A DNA stretch of 64,000 nt, from contig NW_026729149.1 of assembly GCF_030272615.1 (NCBI RefSeq), positions 108,763 to 172,762 of the forward strand, read 5' to 3'. Position numbers and translations under genes: made by a program. Below the pieces are notes generated by a model. That model saw only the letters and a program-made list of their open reading frames with translations, was not told where the DNA came from and searched no databases. Shown here piece after piece: positions 49,091-61,641 of this stretch (positions within the stretch are counted from its first letter, which is position 1; every line of letters begins with the position of its first letter). The stretch is from Cryptomeria japonica (lineage: Eukaryota; Streptophyta; Pinopsida; Cupressales; Cupressaceae).

Positions 49091-49303
49091 AAGATCGGAC
49101 CAATTGTCTGCCTCATTATTTAGACGTCTTCCAAAAACTTAGAAACTTGTTTTAAAAACTTAAAGATGAAAAAGAAACAACTAAAACAGATTTTAGAAAA
49201 AACTAAAACTTAAAAACTAAAACAGATTTTACTCCCTAGTCATGCTAAATAAAACTAAGTGAAATGACTTGGCGACAAATAGCTTTTGATCTTCATTGAT
49301 ATT
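49091..49303. other. Region 3' of the RING gene, probable 3' untranslated sequence
   Basis: AT-rich sequence directly 3' (minus strand) of the RING stop codon, conserved in unit B. I cannot place a polyadenylation signal with confidence. Confidence 0.4.
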
Positions 49304-49807
49304 CTAAATGTCGACACTATCTTTGCTTTGTTTGGGAAATTCTGTTCTGCAGACAGGACAAGTATTCTGCCGCTCCAACCATTGGCGAATGCATTTAGTA
49401 TGGAATATATGATTCTCATTACAAGGCATCTCGCATGCTTGTTCCTCCACCAGAAAATTATCAAGGCAAATTGCACATATGGAGCCTTCACTAATATGCT
49501 TGTATGAGATTTCTTTCATCGTCTCCTTTCTTGCAGGTACATATCCGACTTCATCAAACACTTCATTGACTGCACTACGGAGTCTTTCAAGGAATGCATC
49601 CATGGTATTAGGATCACTCAGATGATTTGCAAATGACCCATATGCGCCATCCTCTTCTCCTATCTGCCGAACAAAAGCTTCGACATCCATATTTCTTCTA
49701 TTCGTTACTATTATTATACGGATGATTGGGCTTAAAAAGTTTTGGTGTATGAACATAACATCTCCTCCCTCTATATATAATAAGCTTCCATACACCCTAA
49801 AGCTCAT
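49304..49807 (-). CDS. RING-H2 finger protein, putative E3 ubiquitin ligase
   Basis: The open frame encodes 167 residues. A RING-H2 domain lies at residues 111-153 with all eight ligands: C111-x2-C114-x14-C129-x3-H133-x2-H136-x2-C139-x10-C150-x2-C153, including the usual IRQWL and CPVCR context. RING-H2 proteins of this kind bind a ubiquitin-conjugating enzyme and pass ubiquitin to a substrate; the substrate is unknown. The N-terminal part is acidic and has no membrane segment after Met40; the hydrophobic stretch at residues 24-35 is probably not translated. A TATATATA box on the minus strand near 49773-49780 lies inside the first codons, so transcription probably starts near 49745 and translation at Met40 (49690), giving 128 residues. 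No intron is evident. The next unit upstream carries a truncated copy at 16727-16882. It could be a functional gene or a recent pseudogene with an intact frame. Confidence 0.88.
   Translation of the reverse strand: MSFRVYGSLLYIEGGDVMFIHQNFLSPIIRIIIVTNRRNMDVEAFVRQIGEEDGAYGSFANHLSDPNTMDAFLERLRSAVNEVFDEVGYVPARKETMKEISYKHISEGSICAICLDNFLVEEQACEMPCNENHIFHTKCIRQWLERQNTCPVCRTEFPKQSKDSVDI
49773..49780 (-). promoter_or_regulatory. Candidate TATA box of the RING gene
   Basis: TATATATA followed by GAGGGAGGAG on the minus strand, about 85 bp before Met40. The position fits a short leader and argues against the upstream Met at 49807 as the start. Confidence 0.55.
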
Positions 49808-50253
49808 ATATTAACTCTACCAACTTTTTCATCAATTTCAATGTCACAAATTTTTAAAACCACGACCTTATTTTTATTAGATTTAGTCGAAATTCAACCC
49901 TCGTGCAAATTAATTTAATATATATAATTTCTTCTTTTCTTGGGCCTTGCAATGTGGGAGGTAGACCACTAGCATTGTGTTTATATAAGGCTCTAAAAAT
50001 TCAAATTTCCATTATAATCTTAAAAGAAGAATGAAATCGTTAATGTTGAATATTAAATATTTCTTTAAAATATTAAAAAAAAATATTTAGAAGTTTATTA
50101 CAAAATTTTTAGTACCTTTGTTTTAATATATTTGAACTCTTATATTTATTTAGATTAATAACTATAAATTAAATAGGGTTTGAAATATTAAAATGGTCCT
50201 TAAATGAAAATTAAATTTTTGTAAAATATCACAAAGTCTATAGTAGTAATCAA
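49808..50253. other. Upstream region of the RING gene
   Basis: AT-rich DNA between the RING gene and the start of visible identity with base 1. From about 50180 it belongs to the diverged direct repeat that recurs near 1430-1500 and 51690. No gene seen. Confidence 0.5.
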
Positions 50254-52823
50254 AGTAAGTAATTTTAAATAACATAAAATATAAATTAAATTAAAAAATT
50301 TAATATTATAATAATAATAAATTGTTTGATTTTCTATTCCAAATATGAGTTACTAGTTTATGTGGAGTATTGATGAAGTCAAGTATTGTCAATTTTGGAA
50401 TATGAGTTAAGAGGGTGATTTTGAGGCTATAGAATATTATTTTTATTATTATTTATGTAAATTTGAACTATCATAGTAATTACCTATGAGTGGGGCTCAT
50501 AAATTAATGTTTAAAAAGTGTTTTAGAAACACCTAGAAGCTTGAGAAGTGTCATTGAAGATTAGTGATGAGTTTAATTAGAGAGAAATCTAACTTTGGAA
50601 GGGAGCCTTTCAAGTAAGAAAAGGGGTGTCACATAATAAATTTTCTCAAAAAAGTAAGGATCTTTTAGAAGCCTTATTTGTTTTGATGAGATACTATCCT
50701 ATTTTACTTTATTTATTCTTTTAGTCTTAAGAATCTTCTGGACATCTTAATTGTTTTTATTTATATTTATGTAAAATTGAACTCCTATTGTAATAACCTA
50801 TGAGCGGAGCTCTTATTTTATTGTGTAGAAAGTCTTTTACAAGTATCTAGATGCGTAAAAAGTGTCTTAGAAGATTAGCGACAAGTTTCTATTGTGGCCT
50901 CTCTAACCCGTTATCGTTTATCGTTAGAGCAAGAATAGTTATACTAGATCTAGTTGTCCCCCCTAAAATTCCAAGAGGTCTATTTTCCAGAGGTCTATTT
51001 TCCACTTGTTGCTGACCGGGTGAATGAAGGGACCCACACCTCAAGAATAAATCTATAGTGATAGCCCCCTAACCGGGGATCCCACTATGGACAATTTCTT
51101 GGGGTGGGGGGATGATCATGATCCAGAGGGAAGGTTATGCTAGGTAACCTGAACATATGGTAAACCCTTTAATAGGGGGGCCCATTGGCGGATATGGGTC
51201 CCATTTCATACCATATCAAGTTATCTTCCCTGCCAAAAGTAGTGGTTAGAGTAGGGTGGGGTTGACTCCCTGCCCTATAGATAGTAGGGAAGTAGTAGAG
51301 TGCAAAGGTTTAAGAGACATAACTTTGAAAGCAACCTTTCCAATAAGAAAAAGGAGTGTCATATAATAAATTTACTAAAAATAGTAAGGATCTTTTAAAA
51401 GTCTTAGTTGTTTTTATGATATAATATCCTATCTTATCTTATTTATTTATTTAGTCCTAAGAATCTTATAGAAATCTTAGATGTCTAAAAATATATTTAT
51501 CTCATATGTTATCTCATAATTTAAAATTCAAACATTTGTCACAATCTGTTTGAATCCAATGTGTTATGTTACCCTATATGGTAAATATACCCTTATGAGA
51601 AAGGGCATCATATGGAATACATGTTGCATCCCCCTCTCTCTCTCATGGGTATGGAGATTTGTTGGAGTTGTATATTGGTGTGTAAAATATGAAAGTGGCT
51701 CCTAAATAAAAATTTAATATGTTTCCTATATCCTAGAGTATATAGTGGTAATCAAATTCAATAATTTTGAATAAAATAAAAATTAAACTACATTTATAAA
51801 TTTAAATATTAAAATAATAAATTATCTTATTTTTTATATAAAATTTGAATTTCTAGTTTATGTGGAGTATTGATGAAGTCTTCTAATGTCAATTTTTGAG
51901 TTTGAGGTTAAGAGGGTGATTTTGAGGTTATACAGTATTATTTTTATTACTATTTATTTGAAAATTAATAACTTTAGTAATAACCTTTGAGTGGACATCA
52001 TATTTTAATGTATAAAAGTTGTTTTAAAAACATCTTGAGGTTTGAAAAGTTCCTTAGAATATTAGTGACAACTTAGCTTAGAGAGAAATCTAAATTTTGA
52101 ATGCAACCTTTCAAATAAGAAAGGGGGTGTCACATAATAAATCTACTCAAAATAGTAAGGATCTTCTAGAATTCCTTAAATAGAACACATAATACCACTA
52201 TCTCTTCATTGATAGAAAGAGAAAAAATATAAGGACGACTTGACACATAATGCAACATTCAAATATTCATCTGAGATGAATCTCTTAAGGCTAAACAAGA
52301 GTACATATTTCTTCACTAATTTCAAATATCACTCATTAATATTTGAGTTTCACTATAATAGCATAGAGTAATTTCAAATCATAATAATATAGGCTAATGA
52401 AAGAAAGTAACAACAAATGACTCAAAACCCATATCTCAGAAATGAAATTACAAGAGCTAAAATCATGGATAGTGTAAAATACTCTCTTGCACATAGAATT
52501 TCAACATTCACTTCAAATATTAAAAACAAATGAAAAATCCAATTTACGCACAGTCTGATATGTCTTCCTCTTTCATTGCATCCATTAAAATTAAAGTCGA
52601 AGAAATAGAAAAAATTCCATTAAAACATTAAATTCACATAGCCAACTACTAATCCTTCATAATCTGAATCCCCTTTTACCAAAACATGAAAATACTTATA
52701 GAATCCAAAATCACAAATCCTAAAGCTTCCTAAAAACATAACCATTCTCACACCTTAATTTATGGAAAGATCCCCCTAATTACTTCTGCACTCCCCTTCA
52801 TTAATGGTCTCAGCCTCATCATT
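50254..52823. repeat. Intergenic flank with diverged direct repeats (copy A)
   Basis: Same content as 1-2570, including the GC-richer insert at about 50893-51310. A cluster of differences from copy 1 occurs near 52500-52560 within otherwise near-identical sequence. Confidence 0.6.
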
Positions 52824-53452
52824 TTGAGGTATTACATTTAGAACCATTTCAATACTAGCATTTGGAAACATTTTAGCATCAATGTGGAGGTAGATATGGT
52901 AAATGGGCTGGACAGATTTGAACATATTTAAACAATTGTACTCTTTGCATGTACATTTTATGTTTGCCACCATACTTAGAAATTCAATCATTAGAGTGCA
53001 TTTTAAATATGTTAGGCAAGTGTTTTGGTTACATGGTTAATTGTTGAGCCATTGTGTCGTTTCAACTATGTATTTGTTTGGAGTGACATTAAGATTAGAG
53101 AACGAACAATACAGTTCATAGTGAATGAATCAGGGTTGATAACATTGTGAGACAATCATCCTAAATTAGTGTTCATATACCCAAACAAATCTATTAGAAG
53201 AAGTATCATCATGTCAACTGTTTGAGCATACAGTTGCAATTGTATTTGTTTAAATTTGATTGGTGACTAGCCTTAGACTACCATAGATAAGTCCAACATG
53301 ATTTTTAAAAGTACTGAAGAAGATTTCATCATGTCTTGAACTCCGAGAACTAGGTTCTTGCGATTTTTGTATAGAAAATTCAAAAACTAATAATAAACAA
53401 ATCAAATTAATTTCATGTCAATATAGTGCACAATTTTCAAGAAATTGGCCAA
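52824..53452. repeat. 630-bp flank repeat (copy A)
   Basis: Near-identical to 2571-3199 and followed by the chromovirus LTR terminus at 53453. Confidence 0.75.
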
Positions 53453-56400
53453 TGTCTGTAATACCCACCAACATACCCTAGAGACAACTACTAATCTAAC
53501 TAACAAATAGAGATAAATTTTTTTAAGAACATCAACTAATGCAACATAAATAACTATCATCACTCAAGATCATAGATTAACAACTACATGAACAAATACA
53601 ACATTATGATCATAAGAAAATCCATAGCATTATAAATGCAAGCGAAAATAACATCATAACCATTATCATCTCAAAACATACATATATCCATTCATTCTCT
53701 CCCCCAAGGTATCTTAATGCCACTAATTGCTAACATCATAACCTAACACATCCATACCATGAAATCATTAACATCAATTTTATTTAAGTTCTACTCAAGT
53801 ACTTTCTTCCTATCTTTAGATTATGAGCTATCAAATGCATTTATTCATAACGCTATTAAATTTCTAGGTTCATTTTAAACAACTAGATCAAATGTTCCTA
53901 TCTCCTATCTTTATCCATTATTCACCTATTACATCATGAATCTATATACATATACCCTTTCATACATATGGAACTAGATTATTTCCTTAAGAAAGATTGT
54001 TGCACATCTCATCAAGATTACTATCCTTACGCATATGCAAGATTATAATAGCAAGCACTTATCTACTTCCAAATAGGATTCCAAGCTACTAAACAAATTC
54101 AAGAATCATATGATACTACAAGAATAAACATAATATACTTATTCAATCTCCTAATTCAACATAGGATCTCATTCCTAACATTTGAACATTTCTACAATGT
54201 GAACCATATAATAATACATCATCTTAATCCATTACAAGTCATAGTCTCTACATCATAAAGTCCTATTACATAATAGTGCATGGTACAAGTACACAGTCGC
54301 TTCTATTACATCATATCCTAATGCATAATAATACAAGTTTCATAGGTACATATCCTTCTTTTACATTTACAAGTCATCATGATACAATGTTATCTCCAAG
54401 CATAGAAATAAACTCAACATAGTGAATAATCAGTGTCCATATAAATCTACAGCTATTCATTCATTTCTATATTCCAATGATAACTAACAATAAGGATTAA
54501 CATATTTCAAGACAAGGCATACATGATTGTAAACATAGTCACTGGCACACACAAGATATACACAAGACAATCCAATCGTATCACTCAATCATTTATTTCC
54601 CCTCTAATCTAAAACCACATACACAATTGAATATCCATTTACATAACATTCTAGAATCAAACTACTACAAGTCCTAATACATATGTTCACGAGAAACTGA
54701 TTACATAGTCTACTTTACTATTACATCTTTCTTGAGTTACAAACCACCTGATATCTGTTCCCAACTACATAGATTATGCTTCAGAACCATCTACATGATG
54801 AGTTAATATAAATCCATGTCCACGCATGCAATCATCTAATGAATAACATCCCAATGGAAGAAGGCATCAAACCACCTGACTATGTGGAACCATCCCCTAT
54901 GCTAGGAGATGCCATGGGGTTCCAACTAACACTTAAGACCTAGGCTAACACCTAAGAACCAAGGGACTAAACATGTTAACCACAAAATAACAACGAAGAA
55001 CAATGTATCAAATTACCTCACAAGGCTAATAAAAAATCAATAAATCCCAAAGGCATAATCAACAACAAAGGCATAATGATAACGTACACACTTAGGGAAG
55101 AGTGTCATCACATACTATCCTCACAAAGAAGGGGCCACACCACACCTTGATAGACATGTGCAACCATCTCCACCTTGGAGACAATCAAGGGAGATCGATT
55201 TACCACTCCAATGGTCTTCGCAAGCTCATCCCAAGTCAACAGTAAGGGGCTATGAGGTGGGGAACCAAAAAAAAAATATATTATCTTGTTTAAGTAAATT
55301 CTTATTTACCCAAACCCAATAATCAAATTATTAGTGAACTATCACTTGCAATTAAACATAAACTTTTCATGTGGTCCCATGACAGTCCAGACCCTAAGCA
55401 TCATCTCTAGGAATCTCTTCAAGCTTATTGCTCATGACCCCGGTCCTACACATGCAAGAACCCACTCACCCTAATCATGGACCAATACCTTAGGTTGAAA
55501 TATGTATTAAAAGAACATCACAACAACATCATGAAGACTTAAACATAGTCACAACATCATATCAAGATTTATATACCCAATTACAACAAAGAGCCTTCAC
55601 CAAAATAATACAACATTGAACCAAGGCATAAACATGAGTTCAAAGGATAATCCAAAACAAATTCCAATACTCAACAATGCGGCAATAACATCCGACTAGA
55701 GCTCTCATAAACATTCCTGAATATCGAGGTATTCTTCCTCTCATTGGAGCAACTCAACGTGAACAATATCATCAATGGTAAGGCACAAATCCTCTTACTG
55801 GAGCACAAAAAAAAACATGTAATTAACACGATGACATCATAAAAACCTTTGAGGAAATCAATGCGATCACAAATTCCCAAAATCAAACAAATCAATCACA
55901 ATGACCAAAACTGATAAAACATGCACCCCGAAGCAATTCAGCACATCCAAAACCTAAAATGACACATTTGGGAGATAAATTAGCTCTCCCATGACATATT
56001 TTGGCATTTTGGAGCTATACTTTTGTGTTTTGGTGCCAAACAATAGCGTTTTGGGTTCAAAGAGCAAAAACCAATGAAAACACACATTTTATGTAATGAA
56101 ACTTGCCCAGATTGCACATAGGATTGGTTAATCACAAAAATGACTCTCCTAGGACGTGTGGGAGGATAAAACAATTCCTTGAAAACATAAAACTTGTATT
56201 CACAAGTCATACAAATGGATTTTAACATCAAATCCCCGGACCTCCTTTACACAGACTTGCATAGAAAGACACCAAGTTTACATAGAAACTCATGGACATG
56301 CAGTATATCATAATGGGAGATAAAATAAAAATAAAAAAGAATATTAAATCCCAAGAAGAATACAAGGAAGGGAATACATAAATTTAAAAATATAATATAC

Positions 56401-57201
56401 AAAATAAACATCCCCAATAATAGATGACGAAGGGAGATCCCGAGAAACAAAAAAACATATCAAATTGCAGTAAAACACAAAATATTATGTTATTATATCT
56501 AAAATCAAACTATTTTAAATACATCCAATTTTAATCTAGAGGAATAAATCCTCACTTGCCGCATCATACAACTTATAGAGTTTTCTGAAAACCCTTACGA
56601 AACAATTTCCAACCTAGATACTAACTCCCAAAAACTCAACTCCAAAAGCTATTACAAGTTTCCTCAAATGAGTCCTAAATAGCCTTCCACCATTTTGGAG
56701 CTGAAATTAAAATTTATAAATTACCAATTGGTGGACAAAGGCAAAAACATGAAATTGGAAATATGAAAATACAACCAGATTCGAAAATTAAAACTTTTCG
56801 AAAAATTGTCCGACTCCTGGTAGCCATAACTTTTCATATGGGAATCGGAATTACGAACTGTTTGAAGCATCAGAAATATCTCTGAGTGTAGATTATGCTT
56901 AGAGTTTTCTCTGTTGATTCCCACCATTTTTCGTGCCCGTTCAACATAGTTTAATGCCTCAAATTTGACTTGGAAGAATTTTTTTCAATTTTTTAGGAAG
57001 CTGAAACTTGAATAACATTCAAACAGTTAATGATTTTAATTTGATTCTTTCGCAAAGTTCTTTTTTTTTCCTCCTTAAGATTCTTGCAAATTTTGGGCTC
57101 CATCCACCTTCAAATAAAAACTTGCTATTTTTGGCAGTCGGCTAGAAAAAGCAACTTGTCAATTTTGAGAGTTGAAATCTCTTATTCATCTAAGAGGGTA
57201 T
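53453..57201 (-). mobile_element. Chromovirus 3' LTR plus 3' untranslated region (copy A)
   Basis: Near-identical to 3200-6949, with the terminal TG on the plus strand at 53453-53454. No gene is supported within it. Confidence 0.7.
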
Positions 57202-60200
57202 CTAGAAATACAAAAAAATTAAAAGAAAACTTAAAAAAAAGAAATATTTTTGTGTGATATAGGATTGGCCATACACCATTGCATGCTCCTGCATCAAACA
57301 CCTTGGGTAGATTGAGAAGTGACCGCATAATGTCTTAGCTGATTGAGGACAACCCAGATGATCAACCTCTTCCTTGGAAAACCATGAAGAATATTCAATA
57401 GGTCTTTCCATCCATTTCAATAGATACTCCTCATACTACCTATTTCTAGTACTCCTCCTCATGCGACTATCCAGAATTTCTTTGATCTCCTCCTTCTCTG
57501 AAGTAGGTGCAAGTATTTTGTATTGTACTATTGTTGGCTCCTCCTTTGTGCTACCTTCATGATATTTTGTTATATCTGAAATGTTGAACATAGAGTAAAT
57601 ATTAATTTCTTCTAGCAACTCTACCTCATATGTGTTTCAAGATTCATGCTTCTTCAAGATTTTGCAGGGACCAAACTTCTTCATCTTCAACTTATTGTAT
57701 GTCCCCACTGGAAACCTTCCTTTCCTCAAATGAACCATCACCTCGTCATATAGCTGAAACTCCTTATACCTCCTTTTTTGATCTACCTTAACCTTATACT
57801 ACAGATTTATCACATTGATGTGCTTCTTCACCTCTTCATGCATATTATTGGTGTGTTTTGCAAATTCATCGGCTCCGACACTTGTATCCATCACATAGTC
57901 CATCTTCCTCAATTCTAGAGCGGTCCTTGGATTGCCTCCATACAAAATTTGGAATGGTGATCTACTAGTGCTCCTATTGACAGAATGGGTGTAAGAAAAT
58001 TCTTCCTGTCATAAGATCAGATCCAATCCCTTGGGTTTGTCTCCTACCAAGAATCTCAGTAGGTTACCTAGACTCCTATTCACCACTTAAGTATACCCAT
58101 CGGTTTGTAGAAGGTGTGCAAAACTAAACTTCAATTATCTCTTTAATTTTTTTCAAAAGGTACTCCAAAAGTATCCAACAAATTTGGTATCAGGATTTGA
58201 AACAAATACTTTTTGGTAAACCATGCAGTCTTACCACCTCCCTAAAGAACAAATCAACAATGTGGACAAGATCATGGGTCTTCCAACATGGGATGAAATG
58301 TGTCATCTTTGAAAACCTATCAACTACCACAAATATTGAATCATTCCCTCTTTGAGTCCTTGGTAAATGAAGAACAAAATGCATACATATATCTTCCCAT
58401 CGCCTCTCAATTACAGGTAATGGCTTATATAGCCCTGTATTCTGGCTTAATTATTTTGCCCTCTAGCACACTCTACAACTATGAAAAAATTTCTTCACAT
58501 CCTATGATAATTGAGGATAATAATAATTCTCACTAATAATGGCAATGGTCTTATCCTAACCAATGTATCCTACCATTCCTCCACTGTGCTTCTGTTTGAG
58601 AAAATTCTTCCTCATAGAGCTCCTAGGAGCGCACAACTGGCCTCCCTTGAACACCATACCATCCTGGATTATGAAATCCAACAACCTGTCCAAAGTAACA
58701 AGCTCGTCCTATCCAAAGTAACAAGCTCCTTGCAATATTTTCAAGCCTCTACAAAAACTACACCCATTTCAAATGTCTATGATTCAATATTCCCTGACTA
58801 TTCAAGAACTGCAATGCTTGATGATTAGTATACAAAACAAATTCCTTTGGCAATAGGTAGTGTCTCCATTTATTTAATTCTTAAACTATTGCATAAAATT
58901 ATTGATCATAAACATAATATTTCTTCTTTGCATCATTTAGTTTTTCTCTAAAATAAGAAATGGGCCTACCTTCCTATCTCAAAACAACTCCAATGGCATT
59001 ACCGCTAGCATTACAATCCACTTGAAACACCTTATTGAAATCTGGAAAGAATAAAATAGGTTGCTACATCAACTTCTTCTTCAACATATTAAAACTATTT
59101 TCCACCCCATACTCCACATGAATTCTTTCTTATTCCCTCTAATTGTTTTAGTCAGGGGTGCACAAATGCTACTAAAGTTTCTAATGAGCTTCCTTTAAAA
59201 ACTTGGTGAGCCATGGAAAGATCTCAACCCAGTAATAGTCCTTGGGGTAGTCAATTCCATAATAGCCTTCACCTTCTCTGGGTGCATCTTAAGACCTTCT
59301 CCCTAGACAACAAACCTCAAGTACTCTAACTCCTTCACATAAGTACACTTCTTCAAATTAATCAGCAATTTCTCCCCTCTCAGCTTCTCAAAAACTCTAT
59401 GAATATCCATCAAATTCTCCTCCAATGTCTTACTAAAAATCAAAATATCATCAAGGTACACAATAAAAAACTTACAGAAAAATTCCTGCAATACCTCGTT
59501 CATGAGCTGCATGAATTTTCTTGATGCATTGGTTAGCCCAAAAGGCATGACTAACAACTTATACAAGCTTTATTTAGTTTTGAATGTGGTCTTCCACTTG
59601 TCCCCCTCTCTAATGTTGATTTTGTGATATCCACTCTTAAGATCAATCTTTGTGAAGTACTCCGCTCCACTCAAGCAGTCCATAACATCATCTATCATTG
59701 GCAAGGGAAATCTGTACTTGATTGTTATCTTGTTTATGGCCCTAGAGTCTGTACACATCCTCCATTCTCCATTTTTGTTTGTTGTGCAGGTACTACACAT
59801 GGACTCAGGCTATTTTAGATAAATCCTTTTCTGAACAACTCTTGAACCTATCAGTTCAACTCTTTATTTAATGTTGGAGTCATTCTAGGGGCTGCCTTAC
59901 TTAGAAAACTAGCTCCAATCTAGAAACACGATATCTTGAAGCTCATTCAAAACATTAAAAACTTGTATAGGCACCTCTTCATTATCTTCTTTATCCACTC
60001 TCAAAATTAAAGAAAAATACACAGGTTCGTGTTTCATACCTTCCAAAAATTTTCTCATCGAGAAAACATATTTTGGCATTACTACATATCTTTTCTTCCA
60101 TCTCCTTTAGAGGCTTGAGATTATGGTGAACTCCTTCCTTTGTTAGGGTATAGGTATTTAGACGACCATCATGTAAAACATGCCTATCAAACATTCATGG

Positions 60201-60291
60201 CCTCCCTAACAACATGTGTCATGCATCTATGGGTATGATGTCACTGAGTACCTCATCAAAATATCTAACAATCTTGAATTTTACCAAGCAG
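57202..60291 (-). pseudogene. Chromovirus pol remnant: protease tail, RT, RNase H, integrase, chromodomain (copy A)
   Basis: In minus-strand order: protease tail and linker at 59991-60291 (MFDRHVLHDGRLNTYTL); RT at 59303-59800 with YLDDILIFSKT and both stops of copy 1; RNase H near 58750-59050 with the asparagine change; integrase core at 58190-58384 with MHFV instead of MDFV; integrase tail and chromodomain at 57202-57950 (YEEYLLKWMERP after a stop). One stop present in copy 1 near 7501 is absent here (the base after GCT is G, giving a Gln codon), so that stop arose after the duplication. A small number of other substitutions distinguish the copies. The gene is inactive. Confidence 0.9.
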
Positions 60292-61504
60292 TGCTCTATT
60301 AGAATAAATCGGTGACTGAGAGGGGTGTGTATCAGTCAAAACAATTTATACACAATTCAAACATTCAAACAAACTAGTCTTCAACTATCCTTCCAAATTA
60401 ACTTAAACATTGCATAAATCATGAAAGAAAATAACATAAAAGAAAAGAGATTTGCATGCACAAATAAGTATCACATAACACTAGCAATTATACGTGGAAA
60501 TCCTCGGTTAGAGGAAGAAAACCACGGTGAGGATAACCCACAATCTCTTTTACTGTAGTGAAAAAGAGTGCCCTGTTAAGAGATTACAACCAGTTCTTTC
60601 AGAGAATATCACCCTGTTAGAAGGGACTCGTGTCCAGTTAAGAATACCTTAGAACCTGTTAAAGGTCACCTTCCTAGAGGATTTTATAACTTCATATCTG
60701 AAGTGACTCGATTAAAAGATTTTACATAAAGAATCGGTTAAGGTTCACCCTGTTAAGGGATTTACAATACTACAATTGTTAGAAGACAACAAAGATGATT
60801 GATCTATTTGATGACACTACCTCTATCTCATAGATCCACTTTGCATGCTTTTTTCTTCTGATCTGTGTCGGCTTCACCGATTCATACCTCTATCTGCTTC
60901 ACTCTATTCTGCTCCCCGTGTTTACATTAACACAAATCTTTTTCACATTTACAACAATAAAATCAAAATGAATGATGTGTATATATTACCATTAATTCTG
61001 GTGCCAACTTTCCCTCCAGAAATCTGTTATCGTGCCTCGAATTTCTCTCCAAAAATCATTCTAGGAAAATGGTCATGATTACCATTCATGCTGATAAGCT
61101 TGCCAGTTGAAAAGGGAAGATTATCGGTTCAACTGGATGTTATCTAGATGTTTCTACGGTTGTTATTTGAACTCTTGTATTCCCAATTGTTGCTTATGTA
61201 CCAGTCGAGTTCTGCCTAACCGGTTACCTCTTGTATATTGGTCTACTCACTTCTTAACTGGTTACCTCCTATATATTGGTCTACTCACTGCTTAGTCGGT
61301 TAACCCTTGTATACCGGTCTAGTCACTACTTATTTGGTTAACCCCTATATAGCGGTCTAGTCACTGCCAATAGAGATAAGGACTCTTGTTCTTCACCAGT
61401 TACCCTTTACTCCTTTACTGATGGATTGTGGAGACTTAGAAGATGATTTTGCCAACAATGAAAACCATTTCACCGGTCATACAAAATGCATCATAATGCC
61501 AACA
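60292..61504 (-). mobile_element. Sirevirus-like 3' LTR (copy A)
   Basis: 1213 bp with the same ends as 10040-11252. A short multi-base difference from copy 1 occurs near 61076-61082. The polypurine tract follows at 61505-61517 and the second tract near 61597-61609. Confidence 0.72.
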
Positions 61505-61641
61505 AACTCCCCCTTTGGCATTGTTGGAAATTACTACAAAGTAGTCATGTATGTGTCGGTTCTTACCCTTGTTTCATATACCTCATGTATATATATAAAC
61601 TCCCCCTATTGACATCAATGACAAATAATATACAAAAGGAT

